Positions 11,366 through 23,692 of a stretch of 64,000 nt of DNA are shown here, piece after piece. Below the pieces are notes generated by a model. It saw only the letters and a list, made by a program, of their open reading frames with translations, made no database searches and was not told the origin of the DNA. This DNA comes from Mesodorylaimus sp. YZB2_4 (Eukaryota > Nematoda > Enoplea > Dorylaimida > Dorylaimidae), in assembly GCA_030248295.1 (NCBI GenBank), contig JASANH010000606.1, forward strand, positions 1,364,001 through 1,428,000, written 5' to 3'. Both the position numbers and the translations under genes were made by a program. Position 1 is the first letter of the stretch; each line of letters begins with the position of its first letter.

Positions 11366-12115
11366 GGGCAAATTACACATCGATACTTATATGCCAAAAG
11401 GCACCAACTGTCAAATTGTCGAAAAATGCATTAAGTGCCGAGACATACTTTGAGCTCTCAGAAGTTTCATCTGCCAAAACGACGCAACCGTATCTACCGT
11501 ATGACATGAGTTACTGAGCCCCAAAAATACCCACTTTTCTGATTCTCATCTGCCAAAGCGCACCATCTGCCGCAAATCGCAGGCCAAAAGGCACCAACTG
11601 CATCTTTTTTCCGCAGTTAGTGCGTTTTGGATGATTCAAAAAAGAAATGCTCGAATGCAGGGAAGGAAACATGATGCAGTTGGTGCCAATTGGCTGTACT
11701 CGCTAAACCAAAATCGAACTGGTCGATACTGATTCTGGAGGTGAACTTTGGGAGAAAATTTCAGTCTTGGTTATGCGAGTGGTCTTGTTTATTCACGCCC
11801 TAATGTGTTTGAACGAATTGGAGCATGAAAAATCCGCACCTGGCACTTTTTGTCACAAAATCTGAAAAATTTCTCTATCTTCGAGGTCTGCTAAATGCAG
11901 CTAGAGGGCGATTGTGCTGCATGAAATCAGCGGAACGCAAAAATTAAAGATGGCCGGACTCACGTCCACAATAATCAGCCCTTCGGTTCGAGCTAGTACA
12001 GTACTTTGCATGTCCACACACTCGGAAGCAAAAACTTTAAACGATGTTTTCTCAAAACTGATTTTTTGACACTTGGTGACTTTTGGCATATAGGTATCGA
12101 CATGAAGTAATTTAC
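11366..12115. repeat. Foldback/MITE-like inverted repeat
   Basis: The segment near 11366-11412 (core ATATGCCAAAAGGCACCAAC) reappears inverted near 12067-12113 (reverse complement core ATATGCCAAAAGTCACCAAG), with about 85% matching positions over roughly 47 nt. Shorter CAAAAGGCACCAACTG units occur inside, at about 11584 direct and 11673 inverted. No transposase frame lies between. The right end abuts a GTTCGACTCG tRNA-like box. This suggests a non-autonomous element, but no target-site duplication was confirmed. Confidence 0.45.
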
Positions 12116-12175
12116 CAGACCACGAGTCGAACACGCGCCCGTAACTGCGCACGTGGTGTGAGAGGCAGACACCTA
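12105..12175 (-). repeat. tRNA-like SINE fragment (GTTCGACTCG box)
   Basis: On the minus strand the sequence reads GGTTAGGTGTCTGCCTCTCA, then CGTGTTCGACTCGTGGTC, which look like degenerate A and B boxes of an RNA polymerase III promoter. The tail (TGGTAAATTACTTC) resembles that following the copy at 36.4 kb. It does not fold into a proper tRNA by eye, so I call a SINE head rather than a tRNA gene. Confidence 0.45.
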
Positions 12176-12658
12176 ACCCGCTCCCGGCCCATAGTGTATA
12201 GGGCCCGGTAGGAGAGACGGCTCGATGTACAGTACTATCCAGCTGAAAAATTGGTCTTGAAATGTAATTCTCGCATGAGCAAATCCGATGACAGACATAG
12301 CCATACAGTGGTTCCTGTTAGTTATCTCTTGGCCGCAAAGGTATCATACCTAATTTACCCCTTATTTATTTTATTATTCATAGTAGTATATATAAGCATA
12401 CGCTAAAAAGCCGTACTTGATTTTATCAGATATTACGATACGGCGGCTAATATAGTGGGACAAGTGAGCTTATGCAATTAGAGCTCATAGAACTGGCTTC
12501 AGGACATGAAGGGACAAGCATGCGAGTGCTGAACGAGGACCAAAGGTGCTCTTTTTTGTTGGAAAAATCCAAATCACGCACACACTTCTCATGTTTCTGA
12601 TCTTGCTGCATCCATGCGCATCCGAGGGTGAAGAGACACATTATACACGGAATGTTTT

Positions 12659-12741
12659 TCTTGATCCCGAGTCGAACACTGGCCTTAAGTGTGCGCCTAG
12701 CGTGACAGGCTGAGGCATAACTCACAAGGCCACTGGGACCT
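12659..12741 (-). repeat. tRNA-like SINE head
   Basis: The minus strand carries GTGGCCTTGTGAGTTATGC (A-box-like) followed about 40 nt later by CAGTGTTCGACTCGGGAT (B-box-like). The spacing suits a tRNA-derived Pol III promoter. Its box matches the pieces at 12.1 and 36.4 kb. Confidence 0.5.
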
Positions 12742-13306
12742 ACCTGGGCCTTGTTGAAAACAGCATTGCCCCACCGTAGTGCGGTCTGATGCTATGCTGT
12801 AGGTACTCAAGGCTATACTGCAGAGAGCGTGTTACATGTGCGATGGCTAATGTCAGAGTGGCTTATTACTCTTTAGTATGAGAATTACCACGATTCGTCT
12901 GTTCAGTTCAAGAAATAAGAGATAAATCTGCATAATTTTTGCTCCTGTCATCGTGATTTCCACATAAGCTAAAAAGACGGTCTCGTCCTCATGCTACGCT
13001 AATCCTGTAGTGCCCTGGCGTAAGTGACTTTTTTGCTCGTGAGCTACCAATCAGACGGCGGTACATTTGTTAGCTCCGTCGCTTCATGAAGCATGGACGT
13101 TCCGACTATGTGCACGCGCTATAGGGTGCATTCTACAGTAAATACAGTAGGTTCACCGCAGATGACATCTCTAACAGGAGATCACTGAGGCCATGCTTGC
13201 ACAAACCCATGGCCTGTTCAATTCCTTCTAAAACATATTTCAGGAGTTATGCAATCACAACAAGTCTGCACAGTGGTACGCAAGGTGCTCCACGCAAAGG
13301 CAAGGT

Positions 13307-15115
13307 TTACAAGGAGGTGCTACCATCGAGTAGCCTTGCACCTCCTATTCTGCCCGACCGATCTGTGCTCGCCTGAATGGTGCTGTTCATTTTGGTTAAC
13401 CGAAAGGGCTCGGTGCCACAGTTTCCCATGCCGTACAAGCAAGGGACGCCGTTCATACTGCTGACACTGCCGAGATGTCGTCTTTGCGACCCCCCGGCAG
13501 TTGCAGCCGAGAAGTCGCACAAGCTTTCGCTGGGATGGGTCGCCAGCTTACTTCGATGACGGCAACACAGCAAACGCCGAAGCAAGGGTGCCAGAAGACG
13601 GCAGGCACGGCGAAATTCGCTGCAGAAGCCGATGTAAATTGCGACGTTCACTGTGGAGTGAAGGAGAATAAGTAAATTATTTAAGTCACTGAGAAATGCA
13701 AACACGTCTCTGTCCGCTGGTTGGCCAGCCATTTCCAGTGCATTCAGTATTGGAGCCAACACCTGAAATGACCAGCAATGCATGCCAGGTGAGTTTCCTT
13801 GACACACCTACCAATTTACCTCGCATAACATAAAGACGAGAACCACGACAAACAACATGGCTGCTGTTCTGTGTTCCGACTGCAGCCTTGAGGCGTGGCC
13901 ACCCGTCGAGTTCGAACACCTCGCTCCAGCGTGTACTCTGCGGGTCCGTCGGTCGATTCTAGCTGCTCGTATGGTCCGAATGATCAAAGCATTGAAAAAG
14001 GCAATGATTGAGAATGGTACGAGAAAGACCAAGGTCAAGTACATCCAATGCATGTAAATGGATCGGTAATAAGGATCGTTACGGAGCAACGGACGAGCGT
14101 CTCCCGTCTCTCTGTCCGATTCGAATTCCCAGAATCGAACCACATTGTAAGCGATGGCGAACGCACTCACGCACAACACTGCTTTGCGTGCACGACCCAG
14201 CGTACACAGGCGACGAGCCAGGAATGGCCGGCAAACAGCGATATAGCGTTCAAATGTTCTGAAATGGAATGGATACTTGTTAGATCACCTGTGACTCTTG
14301 TAGCTTACGATCATTAGTGAAATGTCAAGTCTAGATCTATGCAGATAGGCCTGATAAGCAGGACCATTATGGCTACCCAAAGGAAATAACAGGACAAGAA
14401 TAGAGGCTTCAGTGCGTGCGTCATGCTACGACATTGGCACGCCCAGTTTTAACGAAAAATCTTACATCAAAACAAGCATCCAAGCTGTGGCCGTCTGCGA
14501 CATGGTCGATATGGTGTAGAAATAGATCAAGCAGCAACTTAGTGATCGAAGCAAATAATCGTGGCCCGTGTACGAATGAATACCCACCAAGGAATATAAA
14601 GGGGCACCAGTGAGCAAGAGGACGCAGTCGAAGACGGCCATAGCGGTCAGCATGGTGTTTATAGACGATTTGGTGGATAGACGCCCGAAGAACCACACGC
14701 TGATAGCATTGCCAATAATACCAAACACTGCCACTGCGATCATGAGGATGCTACAGACCAGACCTAAGACAACGTAGGGCTGGTTATACCGAATGTCAAT
14801 ACTTCCTTCCGAATTCGAATCACGGACTACGCCATCGAGCGATGGGCCATTCGTGATGCCGTAGTTCTTTCCTCTGAAATACTCATTGGCGATGTCTAAC
14901 AGTATTTTGGCGCAGTAAATCGTTTTATTTTCACTCTCCAAGTCCTCGAGATTACCCGCGCCAGTTCCAAATAAAACCGTGCGAAACAGTTCAGGGATGG
15001 TCGTGTTAAAAGCTGCTGCCAGACGGTACAATGTATCCAATTGAGTCGAATTCAGAGTTCTGAGTAGGCTCGGCTCCATTTTTCCGTCCTTTCCCAAACA
15101 CGAATAGTCGGTCAT
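13307..15115 (-). CDS. FMRFamide-receptor-like class A GPCR
   Basis: Three exons, 15115-14466, 14258-13820 and 13762-13307, keep frame and give 514 aa. The extracellular N-terminus is about 110 residues with three N-glycosylation sequons (NST, NTT, NKT). Helix 1 (LVCSILMIAVAVFGIIGNAI) has the GN signature, helix 2 follows NTMLTAMAVFD, and helix 3 ends in ERY instead of DRY (TFERYIAVCRPF). Helix 5/loop 3 has FNALIIRTIRAAR and helix 6 TAAMLFVVVLVFMLC. Helix 7 has NLLILLHSTVNVAIY, where the NPxxY proline is absent. These features are typical of invertebrate FMRFamide and related neuropeptide receptors that signal through G proteins at the plasma membrane. The ligand cannot be predicted. The C-tail is about 110 residues, with CCRHR and Ser/Thr-rich stretches. 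Confidence 0.85.
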
Positions 15116-18100
15116 GATAGTCGGCCTTTTCGTTCCGGCTCCCTCTCACCTGTTCTGTTCAGATTTGCTTCCGATCTGTGGCGAGATAATAAGCAGAAAA
15201 AAACTGTTTTGGCATTCGAGATCACTACAATGAGGACAAAAGAATTAGAACGGCGTGTAAGAGTGTCTGATTGAACAAATTTCTTATTCCTCTGTGATGC
15301 GTAATTAACTGATGCTACTCAACGCGTGACAGTCGGACACCTCACGCTTGGGTGCCAGCGTGCACCTCGAAAACGCGCTAGCTAGGGGCGATCTCAGCAA
15401 AAAAGACCAGTGTTGCGACGTTAAAGGAAAAGTTGAGGGAAGGTGTCGGACAGCATGAGCGAATTAGGTCAGTATAAACGAAAAGCGATACAGGCCGCAT
15501 CTGTCAAAAGAATTTTATTATTAGGGCAGTGCGAATGGAGAAATAAATAATACGACCCGCCCGAGCTCATTTCGATGAGACGTCAAAGCATGTTGCTCGA
15601 GGGACCCGTATAAACAGAAATGATAGGCAGTAACGAGAATGATCATTTCGAGGTACTCTATCGACTACTTGTCTTTGCTCGGGACTAACGGCGCCGATCG
15701 TCCTACGTCCCACCAGACCAACCAAGTTCGTATTTGATGCATGAGCATAGTCTCTAGCTCACAAGCATTCAAAGATAGAAAAAATCATTCCATAATCAGC
15801 CTGGTGTGCTAAATTGCTCCCCGCTGAAGCCCATTTCGCATTTCCTGGTTCGAATATTGAAAAGGGTCTTTTCGCATTTTACTCGCAAATGTTTTTCTTA
15901 GAACTATTGGGCCAAGTTTTTCCTTTTAAGCCTCTCCCCACGCATGAGTTCTAACAGGACTGAGCCTTGATCAGAAGTGGGAGCGGAATAGAAGACCAAC
16001 CGAACACAATCTAAGCTCCTCATTTCTGCTGGTCTTCCGACGTTTGACAGGACTAAACTCAAAACATACGACTGGCCTGACTCTAATCTCACAAGCTGAT
16101 TCGAGAGCGAGCCGACCTGCAAAGCGACACCAAGCTGTGCATGGATGGACATGACAGATTAGCTAGAACTTCTCTCCTTCAAGTTTGTTCTTATTCTGGT
16201 TCGATGTTCCTCTTCCTCACGCAGGACTGGCCTAGCTTCAAATACATAAACACATATCCCAGCTAAAGCCTTTCCTCGCATTTGGTGAAGGCACATTGAA
16301 TGGAAGGACGACTAAACATAGAAGAGCGCCCCCTCCCTTAAGTGACTAAGCATTCACCGCTCGGCAAATCTAGTCCTTGTTCATGGAATTACATGTTGTG
16401 CTCAAGAGCATAATTAGTTAGGTGCCAGCGCTTGAGCAAAAAGCAAGGTCGTCGGGAGTCAGACAAGCCAGGCTAAGCTTACTTCTTATTCCTTAAAACG
16501 AGGCTGGAAGCCAGGAAAAGCATTAGTGGACTACAAAAATATGAGTCCTCTTAAAGAGTAGGCGAGACAAAAACGATGTATCTGGTAAAGAATGGCAAAT
16601 TTTATAGGAGACTTGACAAAAACGGAAAGAATACTCGTACTATGGTTTAGAATACTCGTACTAAGGCAGGATTCGGAGTCCGTACACTCCTTTGCTGGGG
16701 TTATCGCCAAAAGATGACGTGTGCGAGAAACACAGTGGTGCGAGGGAAGGGTATTTATTTGACGCATTCACAGGGAGCTCACAGGGTACCGTAAATTAGG
16801 ATAAACGCCCCTCCAATTTGCACTGGCTTAAAAAGCAGTTTCCCCTGAAAGACAATAACTACTAAAACTATGTCACCAGGCGTCATATGCATTTGTTTGC
16901 GTCATGGTAACGCAAACACCCGCTCTGCCTAGGGATTCGTTAGGCCGAAATCGGCTTATTATTAAACAGGTAGTTTCCGAAATGAGAGAAAGTTTGAACA
17001 GTGCAATGTGCTTGACAGTGCCCCTCAGTCATAGCCCGCGTACCTCAGTCGAGTGTCCACAACAAACAGAGTATGATCGAGCAGGAAATATGAAGTCGGT
17101 TGGGTTTAAATCCAAGAGCTGGTCGCTGTAAAAGTATGGTATGTGGAACAGCAAAAGTCAAGAGAAATGCAGAGTGCCCAGTATCGCAATCAGCTCAATC
17201 ATAATGACATTTCCGCGAAACACTGACAATAATTTAGATCGAGATGGTCTCGTGACGAAATTGTGGACAGATAAGCCTCAATTCGCAATTATTTGCAGTA
17301 AAAGAAGGCCATACCTCGTTGTTCGAAGGCAGAAGTTCGAAACATGCCAAAGTTGATCTCTACAAAAAAAAACATGGTCGGTTAAATGTTGACTGCCACT
17401 CTTACTGTATATCGACAGTGACGCAAACAAGCAACATCACTAGACAGCCAATTCTGTGTGCACCGACCCCTAACACGAGAAGTCTGATGACAGCCATCAA
17501 CTTCGCCAAGTTCAAACCCTCTGGCGAGAGGAAAGAAAGTATTAGATGAAACAAAAAACTTTATGCTGCAGCTTGCTTGTCAGAAAAAGAAAAAAGAGGG
17601 AAATTGAAAAAACGATACTATATACGCTTGACATTTAACTTGCGCTAGGGCTATCTGGGCTTGCCAGAGGATGGCTCAAGCCACAGGAACGATCCCGCGT
17701 AGTCCGTCCAAGTCTATTACATACACGCTGTCAGAGTACAACCATGTCTGCAGTAAGAATCGATCGATCAGTTTTTGCATCGTACACTATAAGAAGAAAA
17801 AAAATTGCTAACGATAAGTCGAAATTCTGTTCGGACGATTATGATTGTTCGAAGCTTTTACAAAAACACTTCCGAGAAGTCATTATTCTGCTCGTCTTGC
17901 CACGCCAATCCTATGTGGGGCATTGCAGAGCGAGCAGCGGAAAGGCCTGGAAATCAGCATGATACTAAAAAGTTATGATAAGGCTTTTGCCCTAGTTGCA
18001 CCGATTATCTCAAGCTTGCGCCGATCACAAGAACCAGCCAGTTGAGCAATTACTGTAGTAGCGGATGTTCACCAACTGGCATCTGCATGCCAGAATGAGG

Positions 18101-19115
18101 GTCTCGAGTGTTGGTCTTCTACGATTAGCGGTGTAATGAGTTTACTACGTCGGCCTGACTTGAACTTAGCACTAGCACCAGGCTCGGAGTGAGGCATCAG
18201 CCTAATTTCTTCCCACCTCGTTTCACCATCTAATTACCGACCGTATGTTTTACGCGATCTCCATAACTTACTAATCTTTCCTCGCAATAACAGCCAAGAT
18301 GTATGACGGGCCTCTCGCCATCTGGCGTTATCACGATTGTAGTTACTTACAAGACTTTCCTGAAGAGACGCGGACGAACCACACAATCTCACACGTACAC
18401 CAATAATTCCGTCCAGCCTCGTGCCCAAGTCAGCTACACATTCATCGTCAGATGCTGCGGAAAACTTAATTACGCAAACTTAATTTGCTGTTACAAGTCA
18501 AGGAAAGACCTGCTTCGGAACCTATTCTTCGTCGATTCAGCAGCCATTCATTGATTATCGGAAACAAGTTCTTGTTCATAAGTTAGGAGTCTTGGACCGC
18601 CAGTCCCTTCAGTCAGTAGACTCCGTGTAAACAGGCTTGAGCTCGGAGAGCTCTTTCAGCTGATCATGAGTTTTCCCGGTGAAAATCACACAGTATGTAC
18701 TGTATATGTACAGGGAAGTCGTAAGCCCAAACTGGTTTGCAGATAGATTTCCTTTACTTTTAGGAAATTTTCAGATGATAAAAGTTGGGAGTGATTGGTC
18801 GATGGTGGTGATGACAGTGACAAGGTGGCGATCATAAAGAATGAACTTAGTTCATGCTGAACTTCTCTAAAGCGGAAATCATGCTTGCATCAACTGATTG
18901 AGCTCATAGCCATGTTGGCCAATTGTGATTTTGCATAATGTGCTTTAGTTCGTATTTATGATCACCTCAATGACTAAAAGACTTTTTTCGCAAGCATTTC
19001 GCCAGACCCTATTTTCTTTTTAAAAGTTAGTATCGTACTACAACTTGATCAGGCAATAGCATACGAGCGAGCTCAAATTACAAAGTTATTTTATCAAACA
19101 GCTACAGCGGATCAA
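15116..19115. other. Gene desert (4 kb)
   Basis: No exon of a known family was found on either strand. The longest frame (15904-16152, minus, 82 aa) is unsupported. A short copy of repeat R2 sits at about 17640-17710. The left end should carry the GPCR promoter. Confidence 0.4.
17640..17710 (+). repeat. Interspersed repeat R2, short copy
   Basis: It shares GCCAGAGGATGGCTCAAGCC and the neighbouring CACAGGAAC...CGCGTAGTCC pattern with the copy at 7516-7745, but the similarity ends after about 65 nt. It is a fragment with no coding content of its own. Confidence 0.6.
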
Positions 19116-20058
19116 TTACTTCTTGTTGCGACTGGAATTTCGACCACCCCAATATCCGCGGCCACCGCGGCCACGACCGCGACCGCGAGTTCCACGTCCA
19201 CTGTTCGCTGGTTCGTCGCGGAACACGACCTTCTTGCCCTGAGTTTTGACGATGGGCAGGAGTTTCATCTTACCGGCCAGCCAAGCCATGAAGTCGTCCG
19301 TGTCCAGTTCGAGACGATCGAAAGACTTTTCCTCGCAGTACATATTCATATATTGAATCAGTTGACCGTCGCTCATTTTCTCACTGTACCACCTGCCCAA
19401 ATCCACAGGATCGTTTTCGTTGATTTCATCGTCGTCGCTCGAAGTTCCTTGCTCGAATTCCGGAACTACCAAGGATCGATCACCTTGACCGTGTCGACTC
19501 GCGCCCCGACCGCTAGTGCCACGTACGCGTCGCTTGGGAGGGATGGATTCGGTTTCGCTCACTTCTTCCGACTCGTCCATTTGGGCACAGTACTTGCGTA
19601 TCAGCTTGTCCAATTCGCCATCGCTCTCCTCGTCAGACAGGTGTCCCTGGGTCTCCGATGTCCCTGGGCAGGCCACCTGGACACTCGTTCCGAGCGATGA
19701 GGCGGGATGACTCGGAGGCTGAGCACCCCCGGCCTTGACCGCACTGCACGTCGGCTTCTGAGTTTTGGCAGCAGTCGGCGGCGCCATCGTAGCTTGGATG
19801 GCTCGCGATCGTTTTTCCAATAACATGTTGAGGATCATGGATTCGATGGGAGTCAACGGATCATTTCCCTCACGGCAAGTGTTTACTTGGCCAGCCGAAC
19901 CGTCCGATGCCATTTGATACCAAGGAAAATCTTTGTACAGCAAGTACAGCAGCAGTATCTGAAGTACAACCGCACAATACAGGCCGCGTATCCGAAATGA
20001 CGATTGTGCCTCAATGTCCGCAGTACCGACATTCGCTGTAAAGTCGTATTGGCGGGGG
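19116..20058 (-). CDS. RGG-rich protein, possibly membrane-anchored
   Basis: The open exon ends at 19116. The first in-frame ATG (MASDGSAG) is at 19913 and would give 265 aa. The frame stays open upstream to a CTAG that could be a splice acceptor at about 20059. That extension encodes LYCAVVLQILLLYLLYKDF, a strong membrane helix, so the true start may be in an upstream exon. The body contains acidic patches (DEESDGELDKLI, SSDDDEINENDP) and a conserved-looking block WYSEKMSDGQLIQYMNMY. The C-terminus (SGRGTRGRGRGRGGRGYWGG) is an RGG box, usually an RNA-binding or arginine-methylated element. No family is recognised. An RGG box on a membrane protein would be unusual, so the 5' end needs transcript evidence. 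Confidence 0.5.
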
Positions 20059-20917
20059 CTAGCCTACACAGTACAGGCCTCGTTCTACTGCCACAGGTGC
20101 GCGCCGAGTACTGGATGGACTTTTCATTTTTAGATACATTCCTGCACTAAACGTTGGGATGTGCCGACTCGGCGGTGGGACGAGCCCCGCAGCATTGACT
20201 CCGACATCCCCTCCCAGCGATCGTATCATAAAACCGCCACCCAGCAGTCCGGCAATGGTGCAAGCATAGATTCCGACAGTCGTAATATCCAGGATTCTGT
20301 CAATCTGAAATTGGGTATCAAGAGACGAGACGCCCGCTTACTGAATGCGTCCATGGACATCCCCCCCCCCCCCCCAACAGCGTTGTAGTCTGACCTCGAC
20401 GTGTAGTTAGACTCGACAAACCCTGCAACTTTGCCTTATTCGGGTCCAGATTTTAGACTGGTTTGCAAGGAAAGGTGGCAATTCGTACTCTTAGGGATCA
20501 GCCATTACAGTGGAATGCTCGATCAGTGCAGCTGTTTTGGCTCGCTGTCACACGGTGATAAGCTTTCCAGAGCTGTGTTTATTTTCGTCGACGACAGCTA
20601 AAAACAGGCGATAAGGGCCAGCATTACCGAACTCAAGGACGCTGCAGAAACGATCAGAACAAACAGCCACTGTAGTCTTGCTCAGGAGCCATTCCAACTG
20701 AAGATGCCTTGTTTGATTAAACGAAGATGCTCACGCTCAGCGCAGAGGAAGCGTACAAACCTGTGCCCAAGTCATGGATACGAGTATGCATGGGGTCCGT
20801 CGCAACAGGCCATGTCACTGTCCTCTACTGGTCGCTTCAAACAATAAAACGACAAAACGCAACAGAACGGCAGAGCATGCAAATTAAGAACAGCATTTAG
20901 GTAGGTACACTAAGAAC
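20059..20917. other. Interval with possible upstream exon and poly-C tract
   Basis: On the minus strand an open stretch of about 240 nt follows ATTTCAG at 20309 and encodes TTVGIYACTIAGLLGGGFMI, a hydrophobic segment. It could be a 5' exon of the 19116-20058 gene, but I found no in-frame donor/acceptor pair that joins them. A 15-C tract is at 20361-20375. The remainder, next to the SMU1 3' end, shows nothing. Confidence 0.3.
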
Positions 20918-23326
<2,409 letters not shown>

Positions 23327-23692
23327 TCTCGTTTCCGATACTGTCCACTGGGACCTAGAAAACGCCAGTCATCTCTCGCTCAGGCATCTACACCAAAGTA
23401 TGACATTGATCATATGACATAACACTAACGTCTTCCGAGGAGCCCAAGAAAAGATATCTTTATTTCCTTATCCAGGTTTTCAGGATGAATAGAGCTACAT
23501 AAAAGCATGTATCACCCCGCAGACAGAAAGAACGTTAAATATGATCCCTATACCAAACACCGTAACCTCTCTTGCAGTCAACCATACCAACAAAAGATTC
23601 TCAACAATCATAACACGCCTGTCTTTCAGATATTGCGCAGGTTAAACAAAAACCGCCCCGCTGTCGACTGGTTGAAACCGAATAATCGTCAC

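Larger units (their letters stand above)
11122..13306. other. Repeat-bearing intergenic interval
   Basis: This interval holds the foldback candidate 11366-12115 and the tRNA-like SINE pieces at 12105-12175 and 12659-12741. Outside these I recognise nothing coding. Confidence 0.4.

Noticed and set aside
15904-16152. 82-aa minus frame in the gene desert
   Set aside because: No family motif, no flanking exons, and no composition difference. Not enough to call a gene.
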